From Pseudomonas sp. N040 (GTDB taxonomy: Bacteria > Pseudomonadota > Gammaproteobacteria > Pseudomonadales > Pseudomonadaceae), in contig NZ_JADOBE010000005.1 of the NCBI RefSeq assembly GCF_015637705.1, positions 62,001-126,000 on the forward strand: a DNA stretch of 64,000 bases, given 5' to 3'. Below, one piece after another: positions 20,247-27,417 of the stretch. Positions within the stretch are counted from its first letter, which is position 1; the number at the start of each line of letters is the position of its first letter. The position numbers and the translations under genes were made by a program. The notes below the pieces were generated by a model. The model did no database searches. It was not told the origin of the DNA and was given only the letters and a program-made list of their open reading frames with translations.

Positions 20247-20735
20247 TCAGACCGGGTTGGCGTATTTGGCCAGACGCTGGTCCTGCTTGAGAACAGCCAG
20301 GGTCGCGGAATAGACATCCACGGCAGTGGCGTCGGACGAGGTGAAGATTTCGCTGAAGTGTTCGCTGGTGACGCTGGCGAAGTGGTCGCGGTCTTCCGGT
20401 GCCACACCCAGTACCACGGCGTAGGTGGTCAGTGCTTCGCCGTTGCCCTTGGCCATGTCTTCGGACAGTTCGTCCATCATGCCGTTGAGGGCGATCATTG
20501 GCCGGCCGCCATAGGTCAGGGTGCCGTTGGTGGAGCAGCCATTGGTCCCCGAAGTCATGCCGAAGGTGGCATTGCCGGAAGTGCCGTTGGTGGTGGAAGC
20601 GAGGAAGTGGGCAACACCGCCACGCTGGCCCTTGAACAGCATGTTGCCCCAGCCGCAATTCGGGCCGCCGGGTGCTTCGGCGAAGGCGTTGATCGATACG
20701 GCGGCGAGCAGGGTACCTAGCAGAATCCGTTTCAT
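20247..20735 (-). CDS. DUF3015 family exported protein
   Basis: A 162-residue protein with a signal peptide ending ...SINAFA. The mature protein starts with CGWGNMLFKGQRG and includes the glycine/threonine-rich TSGTNGCSTNGTLTYG, then a helical region (YAVVLGVAPEDRDHFASVTSEHF) typical of DUF3015. Function unknown; such proteins are common next to or within envelope gene groups of Pseudomonas. The start is backed by an AGAGAG stretch just upstream. It appears to be the first gene of a two-gene unit with the DUF4105 gene. Confidence 0.8.
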   Translation of the reverse strand: MKRILLGTLLAAVSINAFAEAPGGPNCGWGNMLFKGQRGGVAHFLASTTNGTSGNATFGMTSGTNGCSTNGTLTYGGRPMIALNGMMDELSEDMAKGNGEALTTYAVVLGVAPEDRDHFASVTSEHFSEIFTSSDATAVDVYSATLAVLKQDQRLAKYANPV

Positions 20736-20930
20736 GGGTAATCTCTCTTGTTGAATTCGGGGGATTGGGCGCAGACATCATCCTTGCGCTGCACACAGCA
20801 TTTTCTTTAGCTGACTTGCTGTCAAGGCGCCAGACGTCAAGTTGCGGAGAAACTTGCTGCAGTTGATGCAGGTCAGTGCTAATCCTGTGCTGTTGTCCAC
20901 ACTGCATGCAGACCTACAAGGAGATGCGCC

Positions 20931-21245
20931 ATGAGTAGTTTCGATCCCGCCAGCGCGCTGGAACAACTGTCGCTCGAATACCGCGGGCGCATTGAGGCAA
21001 TTCGGCGTGACCTGACGAGCAGCCATTCGACCGACTCCGCCGAGCAGGCGGCCGAGCGGCAGAACGACCAGGTGCTTGAGGCGTTGCTGGCCGAAACCGA
21101 GGGTGCCCTGCGCCAGGTCGAGCGTGCCCGCGAGCGCCTGCGGGCAGGCACCTACGGAATCTGCAGCAAGTGTGGTGAAGCCATTGGCGCTTCGCGGCTG
21201 GCGGCCCTGCCGATGGCCGAGTGCTGCCTGAACTGCGCCGATTGA
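20931..21245 (+). CDS. TraR/DksA-type zinc-finger protein
   Basis: A 104-residue member of the DksA/TraR family. An N-terminal helical hairpin is followed by a C4 zinc finger, GICSKCGEAIGASRLAALP then CLNC (C-x2-C-x17-C-x2-C). It is shorter than DksA itself and lacks the DxxDxA coiled-coil tip motif that DksA uses at the RNA polymerase secondary channel, so it may not act in the stringent response in the same way. AAGGAG precedes the ATG at 20931. It is followed by a Lon-like protease gene, as with PA4577-PA4576 in P. aeruginosa from memory. Confidence 0.85.
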   Translation: MSSFDPASALEQLSLEYRGRIEAIRRDLTSSHSTDSAEQAAERQNDQVLEALLAETEGALRQVERARERLRAGTYGICSKCGEAIGASRLAALPMAECCLNCAD

Positions 21246-21341
21246 GTTTGCCCTGGAGAGCACCTTGCCAGTGATGGCGGGGCGGCAGCAGAATGCGGCC
21301 ATACCGCTGGCCCTGTGCCGCCTGCCACGCAAGGACTCACC

Positions 21342-23807
21342 ATGGCTGCTCCTGTTGCACTCCACCCCCCGCTCAGCCCTGATGAACTGACCCGGCCATT
21401 CCTTCCGGAGCAGTTCAATTTCGTTACCACCGAGGATCTGGAGCCGTTTCGCGGAGTCCTCGGCCAGGAGCGCGCGGTTGCCGCCCTGCAGTTTGGTGTG
21501 GCGATGCCGCGTGCCGGCTACAACGTCTACGTCATGGGCGAGCCTGGTACCGGGCGCTTCTCCTTCGTGCAGCGCTATCTGCGGGCCGAAGGCAAGCGCC
21601 TGCCGACCCCGGCCGACTGGGTTTACGTCAATCATTTCGATGAGCCGCGCGAACCGCGCGCGCTGTGTTTGCCTTCCGGCGAAGGTTGCCGGCTGATCGC
21701 CGATATCGGCCAGCTGATCGACAACCTGCTGGCGACTTTCCCGGCCGTATTCGAGACACCGAGCTACCAGCAGAAGAAAAGTGCCATCGATCGGGTGTTC
21801 AACCAGCGCTACGACCGTGCCCTGGACGTCATCGAGCGACTGGCGCTGGAGAAGGAAGTAGCCCTGTACCGGGACAGTGCGAATATCGCCTTCACCCCGA
21901 TGCGCGAGGGCAAGGCGCTCGACGAGGCCGAGTTTTCCCAGCTGCCCGAAGCCGACCGCGAGCGCTTCCATGATGACATTGCCGTGCTCGAGGAACGCCT
22001 CAACGAAGAGCTGGCCAGCTTGCCGCAATGGAAGCGCGAAACCAGCAACCAGTTGCGCCAGCTCAACGATGAAACCATTACCCAGGCCCTGCAGCCGCTG
22101 CTTTCGCCGCTGGCGGAAAAGTATGCCGACAATGCCGGGGTGGTGGCGTACCTGCAGGCCATGCAGGTCAATCTGCTGAAGACGGTGATCGATCAGCTGG
22201 TCGATGACAGCAAGACCGACCCCGTGCGCCGCCTGGTGCTGGAAGAGCAGTACTGCCCCAGCCTGGTGGTCGGGCACGCGGTAAGCGGAGGCGCGCCGGT
22301 GGTGTTCGAACCGCATCCGACCTACGACAACCTGTTCGGGCGCATCGAGTACAACACCGACCAGGGCGCGCTCTATACCAGTTACCGGCAGTTGCGCTCC
22401 GGCGCGCTGCACCGGGCCAATGGCGGTTACCTGATCGTCGAGGCGGAGAAGCTGCTCAGCGAGCCGTTTGTCTGGGATGCGCTCAAGCGCGCCCTGCATT
22501 CGCGCCAGCTGAAGATGGAGTCGCCACTGGCCGAGCTGGGCCGGCTGGCGACAGTGACCCTGACGCCGCAGGTGATTCCGCTGCAGCTGAAGGTGGTGAT
22601 CATCGGTTCCCGCCAGCTGTATTACACGCTGCAGGATGTCGATCCGGACTTCCAGGAAATGTTCCGCGTGCTGGTGGATTTCGACGAGGACATCCCGCTG
22701 GGCGAGGACAGCCTTGAGCAGTTTGCCCAGTTGCTGAAAACCCGCACCTCGGAAGAAGGCATGGCGCCGCTGACCGCCGCGGCGGTGGCGCGCCTGGCGA
22801 CCTACAGCGCGCGCCTGGCCGAGCACCAGGGGCGCCTGTCGGCGCGTATCGGCGATCTGTTCCAGCTGGTCAGCGAGGCCGACTTCATACGCAATCTGGC
22901 GGGGGATGCGATCACTGATGCCGGGCATATCGAACGCGCCCTGCGCGCCAAGGAAACCCGCACCGGGCGGGTGTCGGCGCGCATCCTGGATGACATGCTG
23001 GCCGGCATCATCCTGATCGATACCGATGGCGCGGCCGTCGGCAAGTGCAACGGCCTGACGGTGCTGGATGTCGGCGACTCGGCGTTCGGCGTGCCGGCAC
23101 GGATTTCCGCCACGGTCTATCCCGGCGGCTCGGGCATCGTCGATATCGAGCGCGAGGTCAACCTCGGCCAGCCGATCCACTCCAAGGGCGTGATGATCCT
23201 GACCGGCTACCTGGGCAGCCGTTATGCCCAGGAGTTCCCGCTGGAGATTTCCGCGAGCATCGCGCTGGAGCAGTCCTACGGCTATGTGGACGGCGACAGC
23301 GCTTCGCTGGGCGAGGTCTGCACGCTGATCTCCGCCTTGTCGCGGCGGCCGCTGAAGCAGTGCTTCGCGATCACCGGCTCGATCAACCAGTTTGGCGAGG
23401 TGCAGGCGGTCGGCGGAGTCAACGAGAAAATCGAGGGCTTCTTTCGTCTGTGTGAGGCGCGCGGCCTGACCGGTGAGCAGGGCGTGATCATTCCGCGCTC
23501 CAATGTGACCACCCTGATGCTCGATGAGCGCGTGCTGCAGGCCGTGCGTGCCGGCATTTTCCAGGTGTATGCAGTGAAACGGGTGGACGAGGCGCTCAGC
23601 CTGCTGATCGGCGAACCGGCCGGGGCGCTGGACGAACAGGGCCGGTTCGCCGAAGGCAGCGTGAATGCGCGGGTGGTCGAGCGCTTGCGCGAGATCGCCG
23701 AGATGGACATGGATGACGAGGACAAGCCAACGGTTGCGGAGGAGAAGCCGGTGGCGGCTGCCCGCAAGCCGGCGCGCAAGAAAACGCCACCACCGGCGGC
23801 GGGCTGA
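21342..23807 (+). CDS. Lon-like (S16) ATP-dependent protease with AAA domain
   Basis: An 821-residue protein of the AAA_32/Lon-C group. The P-loop region reads GEPGTGRFSF, where the Walker lysine is replaced. The C-terminal S16 protease domain is complete: catalytic serine in YVDGDSASLGE and catalytic lysine in GGVNEKIEGFFR. A long helical insertion covers roughly residues 150-300. Members of this family are separate from housekeeping Lon and their substrates are mostly unknown. The basic tail (AARKPARKKTPPPAAG) may bind nucleic acid. The ATG at 21342 has AAGGAC ahead; an in-frame ATG at 21315 is possible. Confidence 0.88.
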   Translation: MAAPVALHPPLSPDELTRPFLPEQFNFVTTEDLEPFRGVLGQERAVAALQFGVAMPRAGYNVYVMGEPGTGRFSFVQRYLRAEGKRLPTPADWVYVNHFDEPREPRALCLPSGEGCRLIADIGQLIDNLLATFPAVFETPSYQQKKSAIDRVFNQRYDRALDVIERLALEKEVALYRDSANIAFTPMREGKALDEAEFSQLPEADRERFHDDIAVLEERLNEELASLPQWKRETSNQLRQLNDETITQALQPLLSPLAEKYADNAGVVAYLQAMQVNLLKTVIDQLVDDSKTDPVRRLVLEEQYCPSLVVGHAVSGGAPVVFEPHPTYDNLFGRIEYNTDQGALYTSYRQLRSGALHRANGGYLIVEAEKLLSEPFVWDALKRALHSRQLKMESPLAELGRLATVTLTPQVIPLQLKVVIIGSRQLYYTLQDVDPDFQEMFRVLVDFDEDIPLGEDSLEQFAQLLKTRTSEEGMAPLTAAAVARLATYSARLAEHQGRLSARIGDLFQLVSEADFIRNLAGDAITDAGHIERALRAKETRTGRVSARILDDMLAGIILIDTDGAAVGKCNGLTVLDVGDSAFGVPARISATVYPGGSGIVDIEREVNLGQPIHSKGVMILTGYLGSRYAQEFPLEISASIALEQSYGYVDGDSASLGEVCTLISALSRRPLKQCFAITGSINQFGEVQAVGGVNEKIEGFFRLCEARGLTGEQGVIIPRSNVTTLMLDERVLQAVRAGIFQVYAVKRVDEALSLLIGEPAGALDEQGRFAEGSVNARVVERLREIAEMDMDDEDKPTVAEEKPVAAARKPARKKTPPPAAG

Positions 23808-23882
23808 GCGTTTTCTGTACGATCCCGTGCAATGCCAGGCAGGACTGGGCCGCCGCTGGTTTTCCGAAGGACGTCCACAAGG

Positions 23883-23905
23883 TTATCCACACCTGCTGGG
23901 GATAA
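23883..23905. promoter_or_regulatory. Inverted pair of DnaA-box-like sites
   Basis: 23883-23891 is an exact TTATCCACA; 23897-23905 is the inverse of a one-mismatch box. The flanks extend the dyad (GGTTATCC / GGATAACC). Could be a DnaA-binding site or simply a small hairpin after the protease gene. Confidence 0.4.
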
Positions 23906-23972
23906 CCGCCGGCCTTTCGCTGTGTGGTGCGCGGGTGTAGCCTGAAAGCTGGGTTCTCAGAGGGTCGCAGCC

Positions 23973-24314
23973 ATGCCGCGCAACCTGATTCTGATTCGCA
24001 ACTGCTCCGGTATCAGTACCCGGATCGAGTGCGAGATTCGCCCGCTGGCCGGTGACCGCGGCCTGTGGACGCTGCTTTGTGCGGCCGGAATGGCCGGCGC
24101 CCAGCCCTCCGCGATCAAGGCGCAGGGGCCGTTTCACGGGCCTTGCGTCGCCGAGGGGCTGCTGGCCTCGGTTGCGGCAAGCCTGGCCGTGCAGGGTTAT
24201 GTCGTGTCGGAAGAGCCGCCAATCTGGTGTCTGCACCTGCAGGCCGAGCTGCGCCGGCTGAATGCCGAGCGTTGCCAGCATCTGGGTGACTTCCAGTTTC
24301 GCCCAGACCCTTGA
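23973..24314 (+). CDS. Conserved hypothetical protein (PA4575-like)
   Basis: A 113-residue soluble protein with no domain I can name. It begins MPRNLILIRNCSGISTRIEC, has an alanine-rich centre (LLASVAASLAVQGYVVSEE) and five cysteines. Codon use matches the neighbours and the position between the Lon-like protease and the UPF0114 gene fits a gene conserved there in Pseudomonas (PA4575 by my memory of the order). Possible DnaA boxes flank it on both sides. Function is unknown. Confidence 0.65.
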   Translation: MPRNLILIRNCSGISTRIECEIRPLAGDRGLWTLLCAAGMAGAQPSAIKAQGPFHGPCVAEGLLASVAASLAVQGYVVSEEPPIWCLHLQAELRRLNAERCQHLGDFQFRPDP

Positions 24315-24371
24315 GCCGGCGTTGTTTGTCGAGCGCCAGCCGGCCTTGCCGGCAAGGCTTCAGCCGGCATT

Positions 24372-24400
24372 TGTGGATATTGTGCACAGAGTTATCCACA
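24372..24400. promoter_or_regulatory. Second inverted pair of DnaA-box-like sites
   Basis: 24392-24400 is an exact TTATCCACA; 24372-24380 is the inverse of a one-mismatch box (ATATCCACA). They lie in the 187-base gap ahead of the UPF0114 gene. Confidence 0.4.
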
Positions 24401-24501
24401 GGCCTCGGGCGGCTAGTTTCAGCCCTTTCGCCAGGCAGCCTTGTTAGCGCATTTGCGCTAGGTATACTCGAGGCCGTTTTTGACTGATCGATGGAAGCCC
24501 A

Positions 24502-24996
24502 ATGGAACGCATTCTTGAAAACGCCATGTATGCCTCGCGCTGGCTGCTGGCACCGATCTACTTTGGCTTGTCGCTGGCGCTGTTGGCGCTGGCGCTGAAG
24601 TTTTTCCAGGAAATCTTTCATATCCTGCCGGCTGTGTTCAGCCTCGAAGAGGCATCGCTGATTCTCAAACTGCTCTCGCTGATCGACATGGCGCTGGTCG
24701 GCGGTCTGCTGGTGATGGTGATGATCTCCGGCTACGAGAACTTCGTATCCCAACTGGATGTCGAGGAGGGCAAGGAAAAGCTCAGTTGGCTGGGCAAGAT
24801 GGATTCCGGTTCGCTGAAGATGAAGGTTGCCGCATCCATCGTGGCGATTTCCTCGATTCACTTGCTGAAGATGTTCATGGATGCGAAGAACATCGATGAC
24901 TCCAAGCTCATGTGGTACGTGATCATCCACATGACCTTTGTCGTGTCAGCGTTTGCCATGGGCTATCTGGACAAGCTGACCAAGCACGATCATTGA
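24502..24996 (+). CDS. UPF0114 / YqhA-family membrane protein
   Basis: A 164-residue integral membrane protein of TIGR00645 (UPF0114, YqhA). It starts [20 protein letters not shown] and has helices at about residues 15-35, 55-75, 105-125 and 135-155; [13 protein letters not shown] and [19 protein letters not shown] are family-typical. The function is not established. It ends at a strong terminator and looks like a single-gene unit. Confidence 0.85.
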   Translation: MERILENAMYASRWLLAPIYFGLSLALLALALKFFQEIFHILPAVFSLEEASLILKLLSLIDMALVGGLLVMVMISGYENFVSQLDVEEGKEKLSWLGKMDSGSLKMKVAASIVAISSIHLLKMFMDAKNIDDSKLMWYVIIHMTFVVSAFAMGYLDKLTKHDH

Positions 24997-25015
24997 TTGG
25001 TTGAAATGCCTGGAA

Positions 25016-25054
25016 GCCGCCCGTCTGTTGCGAAACAGACGGGCGGTTTGCTTT
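25016..25054 (+). terminator. Intrinsic terminator after the UPF0114 gene
   Basis: Fourteen-base stem (25016-25029 with 25034-25047, one G-T pair), four-base loop, then TTTGCTTTT; 20 bases past the stop. Confidence 0.88.
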
Positions 25055-25125
25055 TGGCTGTACAGGGCCGGTTATCTATACGATATTTGTACATAATCTA
25101 ATGCGCGTAGAGGTATTGGTCGCCC

Positions 25126-25431
25126 ATGAAACTTGCAGCGCTGCACCTCAATGCCCTGCGTGGTGACGTAGCGGCTCTTGATCTGATCTCCCTTGAGGGG
25201 GGAACCTATATCCTCGAGGCAAGGGTGCTCGGCGGCCGTCTGTCGATCCGCGACGAGCAGGGCCGGATCCTGCATTTTCGCTCTGTCGAGCATGCCCGTG
25301 ATTTCTTGCATGACTTTCCGCGGGTGCCTTTCCATCTGGTCCACGCCGAGATACACGATGAAATGATCGGCATGCCGGTGGTTGCCCATGAACCCTTGCG
25401 CGTACCCATCTCGCTGCGCTCTTCCTGGTGA
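25126..25431 (+). CDS. Small conserved Pseudomonas protein (probably DUF6482)
   Basis: A 101-residue protein with a beta-rich N-terminal half (LDLISLEGGTYILEARVLG) and the phrase RSVEHARDFLHDFP, ending PLRVPISLRSSW. I link it to DUF6482 from memory of similar Pseudomonas proteins; no function is known. The ATG at 25126 follows the terminator of the previous gene by about 70 bases, which hold an AT-rich stretch that could be its promoter. Confidence 0.65.
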   Translation: MKLAALHLNALRGDVAALDLISLEGGTYILEARVLGGRLSIRDEQGRILHFRSVEHARDFLHDFPRVPFHLVHAEIHDEMIGMPVVAHEPLRVPISLRSSW

Positions 25432-25512
25432 GATGCCGGCTGCCGGGGGTGCTTGGAAGGCGGCTGGCTGTGCTAGTCTTGCCGGCCATTTTTATGCACC
25501 CAGGAGCCGGTC

Positions 25513-26130
25513 ATGTCCGCAGTCGATCTTTCCACCGATGAAACCCGTGTCAGTTACGGCATTGGCCGCCAGATGGGCGACCAGCTGCGCGACAATCCGC
25601 CGCCCGGCCTGAATCTCGATGCTCTGGTAGCAGGCCTGAAGGATGCGCATGCGGGCACTGCCAGCCAGGTTTCGGCAGAAGCGCTGAGTGCCAGTTTCCG
25701 TGTCATTCGCGAGATCATGCAGGCAGATGCGGCGGCCAAGGCCGAGGCGGCGGCGGGTGCCGGCCGTGCCTATCTGGCGGAAAATGCCCGGCGTGAAGGC
25801 GTGACCGTCCTGCCGTCCGGCTTGCAGTTCGAAGTGCTGGTGGCCGGTACAGGCGCCAGGCCCGGGCCGCAGGATCAGGTGCGCACGCATTACCATGGCA
25901 CCCTGATTGACGGCACTGTCTTCGACAGTTCCTACGAGCGCGGCGAGCCGGCCGAGTTTCCGGTCAGCGGCGTGATTGCCGGCTGGGTCGAGGCGTTGCA
26001 GCTGATGAATACCGGCAGCAAGTGGCGCCTGTACGTACCCAGCGAGCTGGCCTATGGCGGCCAGGCGGCAGGCAGCATTCCGCCGCACAGCGCGCTGGTG
26101 TTCGATGTCGAGTTGCTCGACATCCTCTGA
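25513..26130 (+). CDS. fklB: FKBP-type peptidyl-prolyl isomerase, FklB type
   Basis: A 205-residue isomerase with the FklB/Mip arrangement: an N-terminal helical dimerisation region (YGIGRQMGDQL, NLDALVAGLKDA) and a C-terminal FKBP domain (VRTHYHGTLIDGTVFDSSYERGE in two parts, FPVSGVIAGWVEAL, YVPSELAYGG). There is no signal peptide, which points to the cytoplasmic FklB rather than FkpA. It speeds cis-trans proline isomerisation during folding. The short gap downstream suggests linkage with the following lipoprotein gene. Confidence 0.92.
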   Translation: MSAVDLSTDETRVSYGIGRQMGDQLRDNPPPGLNLDALVAGLKDAHAGTASQVSAEALSASFRVIREIMQADAAAKAEAAAGAGRAYLAENARREGVTVLPSGLQFEVLVAGTGARPGPQDQVRTHYHGTLIDGTVFDSSYERGEPAEFPVSGVIAGWVEALQLMNTGSKWRLYVPSELAYGGQAAGSIPPHSALVFDVELLDIL

Positions 26131-26191
26131 AGCCCCGGCAGGGTCGGGCTGCACTGGCGGAGGCCCTGCCATCATCCGTTGTGAGGACTCC

Positions 26192-26797
26192 ATGCGCGTC
26201 GCCCGATGGTTTGTCCCGGCTGCACTGTGCCTGCTGCTTTGCGCTTGCGTCTCGTCGTTGCTGATCGGCAACCAGCTGCAGAGTCGCCTGATGTGGGCGG
26301 TGCTCAGGCCGCTGGTGGGCTTCGATCCCAATCAGGTAAACCTGTTCGAAATCCCGCAGGTGCATGAGCGGATGACGGAGTTGCTCGGGGATTACTATGA
26401 GCCAACCGTGGCCTTGCTGCGTACTGCCGACAAGATCCAACAGGAGGGTGCGCTGATCTATGTGACGTCCCGCGTGCTTGAGGAGATCACGACAGTGCCG
26501 CTGCCCGCAGAGGCGCAAGCGGTGCAGGAGCAGGTCGAGCAGGTTCGGCAGGCGCAAGAGCAGGTCGGCCAGTTGCAGGAGCAGGTCACGCAGGCCCGGG
26601 AGCAGGTGCAGGTGTTGCGCAGCGCCGCCGGCATGGTCTGGAATGCCGATACCAATCAGCTGGCGGTGCTGCTGGTGGAGCGCGGTGTCAGCAAGGTGTT
26701 CGCCGAGCAGCCACAAGGCGGTGCGCCGGTGGAGCCGGTCTGGCCGGTCGCGATGCAGCCGTTGCTCCAGCTCGAGCCGGCCGCCGTGGCGCCGTAA
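26192..26797 (+). CDS. Lipoprotein with QEQV heptad coiled coil
   Basis: A 201-residue predicted lipoprotein: a hydrophobic leader ending in the lipobox LLCAC. Between about residues 108 and 140 the motif (x)EQV recurs four times at exact seven-residue spacing, a glutamine-rich coiled coil encoded by 21-base imperfect repeats. The rest has no domain I recognise. It probably sits in the outer or inner membrane with the coil in the periplasm. Start at 26192 chosen for the leader and GAGG upstream; a longer frame to 26054 overlaps fklB. Function unknown. Confidence 0.75.
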   Translation: MRVARWFVPAALCLLLCACVSSLLIGNQLQSRLMWAVLRPLVGFDPNQVNLFEIPQVHERMTELLGDYYEPTVALLRTADKIQQEGALIYVTSRVLEEITTVPLPAEAQAVQEQVEQVRQAQEQVGQLQEQVTQAREQVQVLRSAAGMVWNADTNQLAVLLVERGVSKVFAEQPQGGAPVEPVWPVAMQPLLQLEPAAVAP

Positions 26798-26899
26798 TGA
26801 AGCCGGGGTGGCCCGCAGCGCACATGCAACATGCAGACTGAGTAAATCCGGGGCAGGATGTCCGCAGCGGCTGGCAGGCCGATAATGCCTCGCCAGCGT

Positions 26900-27058
26900 T
26901 TTTCAATGGTGCTGACCCAGTTATGTGTTGCTAGCCACTTTCTCGCTTTCTGTAGGAGCCAGCTTGCTGGCGAGAGGCTATGCCAGCGCATCGCGAGCAA
27001 GCTCGCTCCTACAAAAAAGCTCCGCAACACGTAACTGGGACATAGCCATTTTCAATGG
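26900..27058. mobile_element. Nested repeat element with REPIN core and flanking direct repeats
   Basis: Outermost is a 10-base direct repeat TTTTCAATGG at 26900-26909 and 27049-27058. Inside are inverted arms, 26916-26931 and 27024-27039 (15 of 16 bases match, with looser similarity outward). The centre is a REPIN (26952-27012). It fills the gap between the lipoprotein gene and the minus-strand gene at 27063. It codes for nothing I can see and resembles a miniature mobile element, but no transposase source is in the window. Confidence 0.55.
26952..27012. repeat. REPIN with two different arm types
   Basis: Left REP (26952-26973) has the hairpin GCCAGCTTGCTGGC; right REP (26991-27012, inverted) has GCGAGCTTGCTCGC. 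Each arm keeps its own base pairing despite the change. Confidence 0.85.
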
Positions 27059-27062
27059 CCTG

Positions 27063-27296
27063 TTAGGGGGCCGGACGCAAGGTTCGGGCGTGACAAAACA
27101 GGAACAACTGGCGGATCAACCCCTTGAGCTTGAGCAGTTCGTTGGTCAGCAAATCATCGAGGTGTAGCTCACCCTGTTCGCGCATTTCCAGCAAGTCGGC
27201 TTCGTCCAGCCTGGCGCAGACGTTACCTGTTGCACTTTCAATAATACGCAGACAGGGGTTCGAGCGTTCCAGCCAGGCATCAATCAGATAGGTCAT
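27063..27296 (-). CDS. Small conserved protein (PA4570-like)
   Basis: A 77-residue acidic protein: MTYLIDAWLERSNPCLRIIE then a leucine-rich helical part (ARLDEADLLEMREQGELHLDDLL). A textbook AAGGAG seven bases before the ATG at 27296 supports it as a real, well-translated gene. By position next to ispB it corresponds to PA4570 of P. aeruginosa as I remember it. No domain or function can be named. The nested repeat element begins 5 bases past its stop. Confidence 0.7.
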   Translation of the reverse strand: MTYLIDAWLERSNPCLRIIESATGNVCARLDEADLLEMREQGELHLDDLLTNELLKLKGLIRQLFLFCHARTLRPAP

Positions 27297-27371
27297 GCTG
27301 TTCTCCTTGAGGATTTATCGAGAATAATTCCTATTTGTATTTATGCAAGGAAAATCTGTAACCGCTGGACA

Positions 27372-27399
27372 GAAAAAAGCCCATCACGGAGATGGGCTT
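27372..27399 (-). terminator. Terminator of ispB
   Basis: On the minus strand AAGCCCATC / GATGGGCTT with a four-base loop, followed by a T6 run; 20 bases past the ispB stop. Confidence 0.88.
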
Positions 27400-27417
27400 G
27401 TGAACGCTGCGCTGCGA

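Noticed and set aside
20778..23180. An 800-codon open frame on the minus strand opposite the Lon-like protease gene
   Set aside because: It mirrors the real gene codon for codon (third-position GC creates open antisense frames), has no domain pattern and no ribosome site.
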